Assembly: GCF_050624435.1 (NCBI RefSeq)
Contig: NW_027458631.1
Location: 124,001-188,000 of the forward strand
Direction: 5' to 3'
Origin: Tenrec ecaudatus
Lineage: Eukaryota > Chordata > Mammalia > Afrosoricida > Tenrecidae
DNA: 64,000 bases
A program made the translations under genes and the position numbers. Positions 21,573 to 34,440 of this stretch are shown here, in pieces. The notes under the pieces were generated by a model. It was not told the DNA's origin and searched no databases. It worked only from the letters and a program-made list of their open reading frames with translations. Each line of letters opens with the position of its first letter. The stretch's first letter is position 1.

Positions 21573-24500
21573 GGGCAACCCTAGGCATAGGCAAAGGCAC
21601 CCCTAGGCTTAAGCTAGGGCACCCGTAGGCTTAGGCTAAGGCTAGGACTTCCCTAGCCTAAGGCTAGGGCACCCCTAGGCTTAGGCTAGGGCACCCCTAG
21701 GCTTAGGCTAGGGCACCCCAAGCCTGAGGCTATGGCACCCCTAGGCTTAGGCTAGGGCAACGCTAAGCTTTGGCTAGGGCACCCCTAGGCTTAGGATAGG
21801 GAACTTCTAAGCTTAGGCTAGGTCACCCCTAGGCTTTGGCTAGGGCACCCCTAGGCTTAGGTTAGAGCACCCCTAGGCTTAAACTAGGGCACCCCTAGGC
21901 TTAGGCTAAGGCTAGGGATCCCCTAGCCTAAGGCTAGGGCACTCCTAGGCTTAGGCTAGGGCAACCGTAGGCTTAGGCTAGGGCACCCCTAGATTTAGGC
22001 TAGGGCACCCCTAGGCTTAGGCTAAGGCTAGGGCTCCCCTAGCCTAAGGCTAGGGCACCACTAGGCTTAGGCTAGGGCACCCCAAGTCTTAGGATAAGGC
22101 ACCCCTAGGCTTACACTAAGGTTAGGGCTCCCCTAGCCTAAGGCTAGGGCACCTCTAGGCTTAGGTTAGGGCACACCTAGGCTTAGGCTAGGGCACCCCT
22201 AGGCTTAGGCTAAGGCTAGGTCACCCCTATGCTTAGGCTAAGGCACCAGTAGGCTTAGGCTAGGGCACCCCTAGGCTTAGGTTAGGGCACCCCTAGGCTT
22301 AGGCTAGGGCACCCCTAGGCTTAAGCAAGGGCACCTGTAGGCTTAGGTTAAGGCTAGGGCTCCCATATCCTAAGGCTAGGGCACCCCTATGCTTAGGCTA
22401 TGGCACCCCTAGGCTTAGGCTAGGGCACCCCTAGGCTTAAGCTAGGGCATCCCTAGGCTTAGGCTAAGTCTAGGGATCCCCTAGCCTAAGGCTAGGGCAC
22501 TCCTAGGCTTAGGCTAAGGCACCCGTAGGCTTAGGCTAGGGCATCCCTAGACTTAGGCTAGGGCACCCCTAGGCTTAGGTTTAGGCTAGGGCACCCCTAG
22601 GCTTAGGCTAGGGCACCCCTAGGCTAAGGCTAAGGCTAGGCTCCCCATGTCTAAGGCTAGAGCACCCCTAGGCTTAGGCTAGGGCACCCCTAGGCTTAGG
22701 CTAGGGAACACCTAGGCTCAGGCTAAGGCTAGGGCTCCCCTAGCCTAAGGCTAGGGCACCCCTAGGCTTAGGCTAGGGCACACCTAGGCTTAGCCTAGGG
22801 CACCCCTAGGCTTAGGCTAAGGCAAGGGCTCCCTTAGCCTATGGCTAGGACACCCCTAGGATTAGGCTAGGGCACCCCAAGGCTCAGGTTAGGCACCCCT
22901 AGGCTTAGGCTTAGGCTAGGGCATGCCTAGGCTTAGGCTAGGGCACCCCTAGGCTTAGGCTAGGGCACCACTAGGCTTAGGATAGGGCTACGGCTCCGAG
23001 AGCCTCAGGTTAGGGAAACCCTAGACTCAGGCTATGGCACCCCTAGGCTTTGGCTAGGGCAATCCTAGGCTAGACTAATGCTAGTGCTCCCCTAACCTTA
23101 TGCTAGGGCACCCGTAGGCTCAGGCTAGGGCACCCATAGGCTTAGGCTAGGGCACCCCTAGCCTTAGGCTAAGGCTAGGACTCCACTAGGCTTAGGCTAG
23201 TGCACGCCTAGGCTTAGGCTAGGCCACCCCTAGGCTTAGGCTAAGGCTAGGGCTTCCATAGCCTAAGGCTAGGGCACCCGTAGGCTCAGGCTAGGGCACC
23301 CCTAGGCTCAGGCTAGGGCACCCCTAGGTTTAGGCTAGGGCATCCCTAGGCTTAGGCTAAGGTTGGCTCCCCTAGCCTGAGGCTAGGGCTCACCTAGGCT
23401 TAGGCTAGGGCACCCCTAGGCTTAGGCTAGGGCACCCGTAAGCTTAGGCTAAGGGTAGGACTCCCCTAGGCTTAGGCTAGGGCACGCCTAGGCTTAGGCT
23501 AGGGCACCCCTAGGCTTAGGTTAGGGCACCCCTAGGCTTAGGCTCAGACACCCCTAGGCTTAGGCTAGGGCACCCCTAGGCTTAGGCTAATGCTTGGTCT
23601 CACCTAGCCTAAGGCTAGGGCACCTCTAGGCTTAGGCTAGGGCACCACTAGGCTTAGGCTAGGGCAATCCTAGGTTAGACTAACGTTAGGGCTCCCCTTG
23701 CCTCAGGCTAGGGCACCCGTAGGCTCAGGCTATGGCACCCCTAGGCCCAGGCTAGGGCACCCCTAGGCTTAGGCTAGGGCAACCCTAGGCTAAGGCTAAG
23801 GCTAGGCTCCCCATGCCTAAGGCTAGAAGACCCCTAGGCTTAGGCTAGGGCACCCCTAGGCTTAGCCTAGGGCACCCCTATGCTTAGGCTAAGGCAAGGG
23901 CTCCCCTAGCCTATGGTTAGGACACCCCTAGGATTAGGCTAGGGCACCCCTAGGCTTAGGCAAAGGCACCCCTAGACTTAGGCTAGGGAACCCCTAAGCT
24001 TAGGTAAGGGCACCCCTAGGCTTAGGCTAGGGCACACCTAGGCTTAGGCTAGGGCACTCCTAGGCTTAGGCTATGGGACCCATAGGCTTCGGCTAGGCCA
24101 CCCCTAGGCTTAGGCTAAGGCTAGGGCTCCCCTAGCCTATGGCTAGGGCACCCGTAGGCTCAGGCTAGGGCACCCCTAGGTTTAGGCTAGGGCACAGCTA
24201 GGCTTAGGCTAAGGCTAGGGCTCCCCTAGCCTGAGGCTAGGGCTCACCTAGGCTTAGGCTAGGGCACCCCTAGGCTTACGCTAGGGCACCCGTAGGCTTA
24301 GGCTAAGGCTAAGACTCACCTAGGTTTAGGCTAGGGCACGCCTAGGCTTAGGCTAGGGCACCCCTAGGCTTAGGTTAGGGCACCCCTAGACTTAGGCTCA
24401 GGCACCCCTAGGCTTAGGCTAGGGCACCCCTAGGCTTAGTCTAATGCTTGGGCTCACCTAGCCTAAGGCTAGGGCACCTCTAGGCTTAGGCTAGGGCACC

Positions 24501-26524
24501 ACTAGGCTTAGACTAGGGCATCCCTAAGCTTAGGCTTAGGCTAGGGCACCCCTAGGCTTAGGCTAGGGCACCCCAAGGCTTAAGCTAGGGCACCCCTAAG
24601 CTTATGCTAGGGCATCCCTAGGCTAAGGCTAGGGCACCCCTAGACTTAGGTTAGGGCACCCATAGGCTTAGGCTAGGGCACCTTTAGGCTTAGGCTAGGG
24701 CACCCCTAGGCTTAGGCTAGGGAACCCCAAGGATTAGGCTAGGGTAACCCTAGGCTTAGGCTAAGGCTAGGGCCCCCCTTGCCTAAGGCTAGGGAACCCC
24801 TAGGCTTAGGCTAGGGCACCCCTAGGCTTAGCCTATGGCACCCGTAGGCTTAGGCGATGGCACCCGTAGGCTTGTTCTAGGGCACCCCTAGGCTTAGGCT
24901 AGGGCACCCATAGGCTTAGGCTAGGGCACCCCTAGGCTTAGGCTAAGGCTAGGGCACCCCTAGGCTTAGGCTAAGGCTAGGGCTCGCCTAGCCTAAGGCT
25001 AGGGCATCCCTAGGCTTAGGCTAGGGCAGCTCTAGGCTTAGGCTAGGGCACCCCTAGGCTTACGATTGGGCACCCCTAGGCTTAAGCTAAGTCTAGGGCT
25101 CCCCTAGCCTAAGGCTAGAGCATCCCTTGGCTTAGGCTAGGGCACCACTAGGCTTAGGCTAGGCCACCCCTAGGCTTAGGCTAGGGCACCCCTTGGCTTA
25201 GGCTAAGGCTGGGCTAACCTAGGCTTAGGCTAGGACACACCTAGGCTTAGGCTAGGGAACCCCTAGACTAAGGCTAGGGCACCCCTAGGCTTAGGCTAGG
25301 GCACCCCTAGGCATAGGCTAAGGCTGCGGCTCCCCTTGCCTCAGGCTAGTGCACCCCTAGACTCAGGCTATGGCACCCCTAGGCTTAGGCTAGGGTAATC
25401 CAAGGCTAGACTAACGTTAGGGCTCCCCTAGCCTCAGGCTAGGGCACCCGTAGGCTCAGGATAGGGCACCCCTAAGCTCAGGCTATGGCACCCCTAGGCT
25501 TAGGCTAAGGCTAGGCTCCCCTAGCCTAAGGCTAGAGCACCGCTAGGCTTAGGCTAGGGCACCCCTAGGCTTAGGCTATGGCACCCCTAGGCTTAGGCTA
25601 GGGCACCCCTAGACATAGGCTAGGGCACCCCTAGGCTTAGGTTTAGGCTAGGGCACCACTAGGCTTAGGCTAGGGAACCCCTAGGCTTAGGCTAGGGCAC
25701 CCCTAGGCTTAGGCTAGGTCAGCCCTAGGCTTAGGCTATGTCTAGGGCTCCCCTAGCCTAAGGCTAGGGCACCCATAGGCTTGGGCTAGGGCACCCCTAT
25801 GCTTAGGCTAGGGCACGTCTAGGCTTAGGCTAGGGCACCCCTAGGCTTAGGCTAGGGCACCCCTAGGCTTAGTCTAGGGCACCCCTAGACTCAGGCTAGG
25901 GCACCCCTAAGCTTAGGCTAGGGCAATCCTATGCTTAGGCTAAGGTAGGGCTCCCCTAGGCTCAGGATAGGGCACCCTAGGCTTAGACTAGGGCACCCCT
26001 AGGCTTAGGCTAAGGCTTGGGCTCCCCTAGGTTAAGTTAGGGCACCCCTAAGCTTAGGCTAGGGCACCCCTAGGCTTAAGCTAGGGCACCCCTAGGCTTA
26101 GGCTAAGGCTAGGGCTCTTCTAGCCTAAGGCTAGGGCTCCCCTAGCCTTAGGCTAGAGCACCCCTAGGCTTAGGCTAGGGCACCCCTAGGCTTAGGCTAG
26201 GGCACCATTAGGCTTAGGATAAGGCTACGGCTCCGAGAGCCTCAGGTTAGGGCACCCCTAGACTCAGGCTATGGCACCCCTAGGCTTAGGCTAGGGCAAT
26301 CCTAGGCTAGACTAAGGCTAGGGCTCCCCTAACCTTATGCTAGGGCAACCGTAGGCTCAGGCTAGGGCACCCATAGGCTTAGGCTAGGACACCCATAGGC
26401 TTAGGCTAAGGCTAGGACTCCCCTAGTCTTAGGCTAGGGCACGCCTAGGCTTAGGCTAGGGCACCCCTAGGCTTAGGCTAGGGCACCCCTAGGCTTAGGC
26501 TTGGGCACACCTAGGCTTAGGCTA
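21573..26524. repeat. 4.95 kb higher-order unit, copy 1
   Basis: CAACCCTAGGCAT at 21576 recurs at 26528 (offset 4,952). After one extra monomer in the second copy the offset is 4,974 (GGGATCC at 21915 and 26889; GCTACGGCTCCG at 22987 and 27961), then 4,975 (CAATCCTAGGTT at 23665 and 28640). It carries a CTTGTTCTAGGG unit at 24871 and about 331 bp (24.9-25.23 kb) missing from copy 2. The last 0.9 kb, to 26,524, has no counterpart in copy 2. Confidence 0.9.
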
Positions 26525-29500
26525 GGGCAACCCTAGGCATAGGCAAAGGCACCCCTAGGCTTAAGGTAGGGCACCCGTAGGCTTAGGCTAAGGCTAGGAC
26601 TTCCCTAGCCTAAGGCTAGGGCACCCCTAGGCTTAGGCTAGGGCACCCCTAGGCTTAGGCTAGGGCACCCCTAGGCTTAGGCTAGGGCACCCCAAGCCTG
26701 AGGCTAGGGCACCCCTAGGCTTAGGCTAGGGCAACGCTAAGCTTTGGCTAGGGCACCCCTAGGCTTAGGATAGGGAACTTCTAAGCTTAGGCTAGGTCAC
26801 CCCTAGGCTTTGGCTAGGGCACCCCTAGGCTTAGGTTAGAGCACCCCTAGGCTTAAACTAGGGCACCCCTAGGCTTAGGCTAAGGCTAGGGATCCCCTAG
26901 CCTAAGGCTAGGGCACTCCTAGGCTTAGGCTAGGGCAACCGTAGGCTTAGGCTAGGGCACCCCTAGATTTAGGCTAGGGCACCCCTAGGCTTAGGCTAAG
27001 GCTAGGGCTCCCCTAGCCTAAGGCTAGGGCACCACTAGGCTTAGGCTAGGGCACCCCAAGTCTTAGGATAAGGCACCCCTAGGCTTACACTAAGGTTAGG
27101 GCTCCCCTAGCCTAAGGCTAGGGCACCTCTAGGCTTAGGTTAGGGCACACCTAGGCTTAGGCTAGGGCACCCCTAGGCTTAGGCTAAGGCTAGGTCACCC
27201 CTATGCTTAGGCTAAGGCACCAGTAGGCTTAGGCTAGGGCACCCCTAGGCTTAGGTTAGGGCACCCCTAGGCTTAGGCTAGGGCACCCCTAGGCTTAAGC
27301 AAGGGCACCTGTAGGCTTAGGTTAAGGCTAGGGCTCCCATATCCTAAGGCTAGGGCACCCCTATGCTTAGGCTATGGCACCCCTAGGCTTAGGCTAGGGC
27401 ACCCCTAGGCTTAAGCTAGGGCATCCCTAGGCTTAGGCTAAGTCTAGGGATCCCCTAGCCTAAGGCTAGGGCACTCCTAGGCTTAGGCTAAGGCACCCGT
27501 AGGCTTAGGCTAGGGCATCCCTAGACTTAGGCTAGGGCACCCCTAGGCTTAGGTTTAGGCTAGGGCACCCCAAGGCTTAGGCTAGGGCACCCCTAGGCTA
27601 AGGCTAAGGCTAGGCTCCCCATGTCTAAGGCTAGAGCACCCCTAGGCTTAGGCTAGGGCACCCCTAGGCTTAGGCTAGGGAACACCTAGGCTCAGGCTAA
27701 GGCTAGGGCTCCCCTAGCCTAAGGCTAGGGCACCCCTAGGCTTAGGCTAGGGCACACCTAGGCTTAGCCTAGGGCACCCCTAGGCTTAGGCTAAGGCAAG
27801 GGCTCCCTTAGCCTATGGCTAGGACACCCCTAGGATTAGGCTAGGGCACCCCAAGGCTCAGGTTAGGCACCCCTAGGCTTAGGCTTAGGCTAGGGCATGC
27901 CTAGGCTTAGGCTAGAGCACCCCTAGGCTTAGGCTAGGGCACCACTAGGCTTAGGATAGGGCTACGGCTCCGAGAGCCTCAGGTTAGGGAAACCCTAGAC
28001 TCAGGCTATGGCACCCCTAGGCTTTGGCTAGGGCAATCCTAGGCTAGACTAATGCTAGTGCTCCCCTAACCTTATGCTAGGGCACCCGTAGGCTCAGGCT
28101 AGGGCACCCATAGGCTTAGGCTAGGGCACCCCTAGCCTTAGGCTAAGGCTAGGACTCCACTAGGCTTAGGCTAGTGCACGCCTAGGCTTAGGCTAGGCCA
28201 CCCCTAGGCTTAGGCTAAGGCTAGGGCTTCCATAGCCTAAGGCTAGGGCACCCGTAGGCTCAGGCTAGGGCACCCCTAGGCTCAGGCTAGGGCACCCCTA
28301 GGTTTAGGCTAGGGCATCCCTAGGCTTAGGCTAAGGTTGGGCTCCCCTAGCCTGAGGCTAGGGCTCACCTAGGCTTAGGCTAGGGCACCCCTAGGCTTAG
28401 GCTAGGGCACCCGTAAGCTTAGGCTAAGGCTAGGACTCCCCTAGGCTTAGGCTAGGGCACGCCTAGGCTTAGGCTAGGGCACCCCTAGGCTTAGGTTAGG
28501 GCACCCCTAGGCTTAGGCTCAGACACCCCTAGGCTTAGGCTAGGGCACCCCTAGGCTTAGGCTAATGCTTGGTCTCACCTAGCCTAAGGCTAGGGCACCT
28601 CTAGGCTTAGGCTAGGGCACCACTAGGCTTAGGCTAGGGCAATCCTAGGTTAGACTAACGTTAGGGCTCCCCTTGCCTCAGGCTAGGGCACCCGTAGGCT
28701 CAGGCTATGGCACCCCTAGGCCCAGGCTAGGGCACCCCTAGGCTTAGGCTAGGGCAACCCTAGGCTAAGGCTAAGGCTAGGCTCCCCATGCCTAAGGCTA
28801 GAAGACCCCTAGGCTTAGGCTAGGGCACCCCTAGGCTTAGCCTACGGCACTCCTATGCTTAGGCTAAGGCAAGGGCTCCCCTAGCCTATGGTTAGGACAC
28901 CCCTAGGATTAGGCTAGGGCACCCCTAGGCTTAGGCAAAGGCACCCCTAGACTTAGGCTAGGGAACCCCTAAGCTTAGGTAAGGGCACCCCTAGGCTTAG
29001 GCTAGGGCACACCTAGGCTTAGGCTAGGGCACCCCTAGGCTTAGGCTATGGGACCCATAGGCTTCGGCTAGGCCACCCCTAGGCTTAGGCTAAGGCTAGG
29101 GCTCCCCTAGCCTATGGCTAGGCCACCCGTAGGCTCAGGCTAGGGCACCCGTAGGTTTAGGCTAGGGCACAGCTAGGCTTAGGCTAAGGCTAGGGCTCCC
29201 CTAGCCTGAGGCTAGGGCTCACCTAGGCTTAGGCTAGGGCACCCCTAGGCTTACGCTAGGACACCCGTAGGCTTAGGCTAAGGCTAAGACTCACCTAGGT
29301 TTAGGCTAGGGCACGCCTAGGCTTAGGCTAGGGCACCCCTAGGCTTAGGTTAGGGCACCCCTAGACTTAGGCTCAGGTACCCCTAGGCTTAGGCTAGGGC
29401 ACCCCTAGGCTTAGTCTAATGCTTGGGCTCACCTACCCTAAGGCTAGGGCACCTCTAGGCTTAGGCTAGGGCACCACTAGGCTTAGACTAGGGCATCCCT

Positions 29501-30230
29501 AAGCTTAGGCTTAGGCTAGGGCACCCCTAGGCTTAGGCTAGGGCACCCCAAGGCTTAAGCTAGGGCACCCCTAAGCTTATGCTAGGGCATCCCTAGGCTA
29601 AGGCTAGGGCACCCCTAGACTTAGGTTAGGGCACCCACAGGCTTAGGCTAGGGCACCTTTAGGCTTAGGCTAGGGCACCCCTAGGCTTAGGCTAGGGAAC
29701 CCCAAGGCTTAGGCTAGGGTAACCCTAGGCTTAGGCTAAGGCTAGGGCCCCCCTTGCCTAAGGCTAGGGAACCCCTAGGCTTAGGCTAGGGCACCCCTAG
29801 GCTTAGCCTATGGCACCCCTAGGCTTAGGCGATGGCACCCGTAGGCTTGTTCTAGGGCACCCCTAGGCTTAGGCTAGGGCACACCTAGGCTTAGGCTAGG
29901 GAACCCCTAGACTAAGGCTAGGGCACCCCTAGGCTTAGGCTAGGGCACCCCTAGGCTTAGGCTAAGGCTGCGGCTCCCCTTGCCTCAGGCTAGTGCACCC
30001 CTAGACTCAGGCTACGGCACCCCTAGGCTTAGGCTAGGGTTATCCAAGGCTAGACTAACGTTAGGGCTCCCCTAGCCTCAGGCTAGGGCACCCAAAGGCT
30101 CAGGATAGGGCACCCCTAAGCTCAGGCTATGGCACCCCTAGGCTTAGGCTAAGGCTAGGCTCCCCTAGCCTAAGGCTAGAGCACCGCTAGGCTTAGGCTA
30201 GGGCACCCCTAGGCTTAGGCTAGGGCACCC
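26525..30230. repeat. 4.95 kb higher-order unit, copy 2, truncated with a 331 bp deletion
   Basis: Directly abuts copy 1. It follows copy 1 at offset 4,952-4,975 to about 29,880, then at offset 4,644 (ACACCTAGG at 25237 and 29881), marking a 331 bp loss. The match stops near 30,230, so about 0.9 kb of the unit is absent. The near-identity over 3.3 kb before the deletion indicates a recent event. Confidence 0.88.
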
Positions 30231-32959
30231 CTAGGCTTAGGCTAAGGCTAGGGCTCCCCTAGCCTAAGGCTAGGGCACCCCTAGGCTTAGGCTAGTGCAC
30301 ACCTAGGCTTAGGCTACGGCACCCCTAGGCTTACGCTAAGGCAAGGGCTCCCCTAGCCTATGGCTAGGGCACCCCTAGGATTAGGCTAGGGCACCCCTAG
30401 GCTTAGGCAAAGGCACCCCTAGGCTTAGGCTAGGGAACTCCTAGGCTTAGGCTAGGACACCCCTAGGCTTAACCTAAGGCTAGGGATCCCCTAGCCTAAG
30501 GCTAGGGCACCCCTAGGCTCAAGCTAGGGCACCCCTAGGCTTAGGCTAGGGCACCCCTAGACTCAGGCTAGGGCACCCGAAAATTAGGCGAGGGCAATCC
30601 TAGTCTTAGGCTAAGTCTAAGGCTCCCCTATCCTAAGGCTAGGGCACCCCTAGGCTCAGGCTAGGGCTCCCCTAGGCTGAAGCTAGGGCACCCGTCGGCT
30701 TAGACTAAGGCTAGGGCTCCCCTAGCCTAAGGCTAGGGCACCCCTAGGCTTAGGCTAGGGCACCCCTAGGCTTTGGCTAGGCCACCCCTAGGCTTAGGAT
30801 AGGGAAATTCTAAGCTTATGCTGGGGCACCCCTAGGCTTAGGCTAGGGCACCCCTAGACTTAGGCTAGGGCACCCCAAGGCTGAGGCTAGGGCACCCCTA
30901 GGCGTAGGCTAGGGCACCCCTAAGCTTTGGCTAGGGCACCCCTAGGCTTAGGATAGGGAACTTCTAAGCTTAGGCTAGGTCACCCCTCGGATTTGGCTAG
31001 GGCACCCCTAGGCTTAGGCTAGAGCACCCCTAGGCTTAAACTAGGGCACCCCTAGGCTTAGGCTAAGGTTAGGGATCCCCTAGCCTAAGGCTAGGGCACT
31101 CCTAGGCTTAGGCTAGCACACCCGTAGGCTTATGCTAGGGCAGCCCTAGATTTAGGCTAGGACACCCCTAGGCTTAGGCTAAGGCTAGGGCTCCCCTAGC
31201 CTAAGGCTAGGGCACCCCTAGGCTTAGGCTAGGGCACCCCAAGTCTTAGGATGAGTCACCCCTAGGCTTACACTAAGGTTAGGGCTCCCCTAGCCTAAGG
31301 CTAGGGCACCTCAAGGCTTAGGTTAGGGCACCCCTAGGCTTAGGCTAAGGCTAGGTCACCCCTAGGCTTAGGCTAAGGCACCACTAGGCTTAGGCTAGGG
31401 CACCCCTAGGCTTAAGTTAGGGCACCCCTAGGCTTAGGCTAGGGCACCACAAGGCTGAGGTTAGGGCACCCTTAAGCTGAGGCTAGGAGCCCCCTAGGCT
31501 TAGGCTAAGGCTTGGGCTCCCCTAGCCTAAGGCTAGGGCACCTCTAGGCTTAGGCTAGGGCACCCTTAGGCTTAGGCTAAGGCTAGGGCTACCCTAGCCT
31601 AAGACTAGGGCACCCCTAGGCTTAGGCTACGGCACCCCTAGGCTTAAGCTAGGGCACCTGTAGGCTTAGGCTAAGGCTAGGGCTCCCATAGCCTAAGGCT
31701 AGGGCATCCTAGGTTTAGGCTAGGGCACCCCTAGGCTTAGGCTAGGGCACCCCTAGGCTTAAGCTAGGGCACCGCTAGGCTTAGGCTAAGGCTAGGGATC
31801 TCCTAGCCTAAGGTTAGGGCACTCCTAGGCTTAGGCTAGGGCACCCGTAGGCTTAGGCAAGGGCACCCCTAGACATAGGCTAGGGCACCCCTAGGCTTAG
31901 GCTAAGTCTAGGGCTCCCCTAGTCTAAGGCTAGGGCACCCATAGGCTTGGGCTAGGGCACCCCTAGGCTTATGCTAGGGCACCTGTGGCTTAGGTTAGGG
32001 CACCCCTAGGCTTAGGCTATGGCACCCCTAGGCTTAAGCTAGGGCACCCGTAGGCTTAGGCTAAGGCTAGGGCTCCCCTAGCCTAAGGCTGGGGCACCCC
32101 TAGGCTTAGGCTAGGGCACCCCTAGGCTTTGGCTAGGCCACCCCTAGGCTTAGGATAGGGAACTTCAAAGCTTAGGCTAGGGCTCCCCTAGGCTTAGGCT
32201 AGGGCACCCCAAGGATGAGGCTAGGGCACCCCTAGGCTTAGGCTAGGGCACCCCAAGGCTGAGGCTAGGGCACCCCTAGGCTTAGGCTAGGGCACCCCTA
32301 AGCTTTGGCTAGGGCACCCCTAGGCTTAGGATAGGGAACTTCTAAGCTTAGGCTAGGTCACCCCTAGGATTTGGCTAGGGCACCCCTAGGTTTAGGCTAG
32401 AGCACCCCTAGGCTTAAACTAGGGCACTCCTAGGCTTAGGCTAAGGCTAGGGATCCCCTAGCCTAAGGCTAGGGCCCTCCTAGGCTTAGGCTAGCGCACC
32501 CGTAGGCTTAGGCTAGGGCACCCCTAGATTTAGGCTAGGGCACCCCTAGGCTTAGGCTAAGTCTAGGGCTCCCCTAGCCTAAGGCTAGGGCACCCCTAGG
32601 CTTAGGCTAGGGCACCCCAAGTCTTAGGATAAGGCACCCTTATTCTTAAGTTAGGGCACCCCTAGTCTTAGGCTAGGGCACCCCAAGGCTGAGGCTAGGG
32701 CACCCTTAAGCTGAGGCTAGGGCCCCCTAGGCTTAGGCTAAGGCTTGGGCTCCCCTAGCCTATGGCTAGGACACCCCTAGGATTAGGCTAGGACACCCCT
32801 AGGCTTAGGCAAAGGCACCCCTAGACTTAGGCTAGGGAACCCCTAGGCTGAGGCAAGGGCACCTCTAGGCTTAGGCTAAGGCTAGGTCACCCCTAGGCTT
32901 AGGCTAAGGCACCACTAGGCTTAGGCTTGGGCACACCTAGGCTTAGGCTAGGGCACCCC
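30231..32959. repeat. Mosaic satellite with an internal 1.38 kb-spaced duplication
   Basis: The stretch from about 30,690 to 31,255 recurs at about 32,040-32,635. AAGCTTTGG at 30922 and 32300, GCCTAAGG at 31083 and 32461, and AAGTCTTAGG at 31241 and 32619 all share offset 1,378; just upstream the offset is 1,356, a one-monomer step. The last GATAGGGAACTTCTAAGC unit that I find in the window is at about 32,330. The part near 30.2-30.7 kb resembles 20.9-21.3 kb. No other content. Confidence 0.72.
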
Positions 32960-34440
32960 TAGGCTTAGGCTTGGGCACACCTAGGCTTAGGCTAGGGCAC
33001 CCCTAGGCTTAGGCTGTGGGACCCATAGGCTTAGGCTACGCCACCCCTAGGCTTAGGCTAAGGCTAGGGCTCCCCTAACCTAAGGCTAGGGCACCCGTAG
33101 GCTCAGGCTAGGGCACCCCTAGGCTCAGGCTAGGGCACCCCTAGGATTAGGCTAGGGCACCCCTAGGCTTAGGCTAAGGCTAGGGCTCCCCTAGCCTGAG
33201 GCTAGGGCTCAACTAGGCATAGGCTCAGGCACCCCTAGGCTTAGGCTAGGGCACCCATAGGCTTAGGCTAAGGCTAGGACTCCCCTAGGCTTAGGCTAGG
33301 GCACGCCTAGGATTAGGCTAGGGCACCCCTAGGCTTAGGTTAGTGCACCCCTAGGCTTAGGCTCAGGCACCCCTAGGCTTAGGCTAGGGCACCCCTAGGC
33401 TTAGGCTAATGCTTGGGCTCACCTAGCCTAAGGCTAGGGCACCTCTAGGCTTAGGCTAGGGTACGACAAGGCTTAGGCTAGGGCACCCCTAGGCTTAGGC
33501 TAAGGCTAGGGCTCCCCTAGCCTAAGGTTAGGGCACCCCTAAGCTTAGGGTAGGGCACCCTTAAGCTTAGGCTAGGGCAGCCATAGGCTTAAACTAAGGC
33601 AAGGGCTCCCCTAGCCTAAGGCCTGGGCACCCCTTGGCTTTGGCTAGGGCACACCTAAGCTTAGGCTTAGGCTAGGGCACCCCTAGGCTTAGGCTAGGGC
33701 ACCCCTAGGTTAAGTTAGGGCACCCCTAAGCTTAGGCTAGGGCACCCCTATGCTTAGGCTAGGGCACGTCTAGGCTTAGGCTAGGGCACCCCTAGGCTCA
33801 GGCTAGGGCACCCCTAGGCTTAGTCTAGGGCACCCCTAGACTCAGGCTAGGGCACCCCTAACCTTAGTCTAGGGCAATCCTATGCTTAGGCTAAGGTAGG
33901 GCTCCCCTAGGCTCAGGATATGGCACCCTAGGCTTAGACTAGGGCACCCCTAGTCTTAGGCTAAGGCTAGGGCTCCCCTAGGTTAAGTTAGGGCACCCCT
34001 AAGCTTAGGCTAGGGCACCCCTAGGCTTAAGCTAGGGCACCCCTAGGCTTAGGCTAAGGCTAGGGCTCTTCTAGCCTAAGGCTAGGGCTCCCCTAGCCTT
34101 AGGCTAGAGCACCCCTTGGCTTAGGCTAGGGCACCCCTAGGCTTAGGCTAGGGCACCATTAGGCTTAGGATAAGGATACGGCTCCGAGAGCCTCAGGTTA
34201 GGGCACCCCTAGACTCAGGCTATGGCACCCCTAGGCTTAGGCTAGGGCAATCCTAGGCTAGACTAAGGCTAGGGCTCCCCTAACCTTATGCTAGGGCAAC
34301 CGTAGGCTCAGGCTAGGGCACCCATAGGCTTCTGCTAGGGCACCCATAGGCTTAGGCTAAGGCTAGGACTCCCCTAGTCTTAGGCTAGGGCACGCCTAGG
34401 CTTAGGCTAGGGCACCCCTAGGCTTAGGCTAGGGCACCCC
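32960..34440. repeat. 1,481 bp higher-order repeat Y, copy 1
   Basis: GGCCTGGGCA at 33620 recurs at 35101 (offset 1,481) and 36560 (offset 1,459). TTAGGCTACGCC at 33031 recurs at 34512 and 35993, both at 1,481. The unit contains two direct 13 bp copies of GGTTAAGTTAGGG 273 bp apart (33708-33720 and 33981-33993), a GGCTCCGAGAGCC unit near 34.18 kb and the variant dyad TGTGGGACCCATA near 33.02 kb. Diverged relatives of its first half occur repeatedly from 39.6 kb to the end. Confidence 0.9.
33708..33993. repeat. Direct 13 bp repeats bounding a 273 bp deletion in the third Y copy
   Basis: GGTTAAGTTAGGG lies at 33708-33720 and 33981-33993. Each is followed by GCACCCCTAAGCTTAGG, so the shared sequence is at least 30 bp. 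Copy 2 has the same pair at 35189 and 35462. In copy 3 one copy remains (36648) and the 273 bp between is gone, the signature of recombination or slippage between direct repeats. Confidence 0.9.

Noticed and set aside
20922..32310. AAGCTT (HindIII) and CCTAGG (AvrII) sites as meaningful boundaries
   Set aside because: Both arise directly from the consensus or common one-base variants and occur throughout the window.
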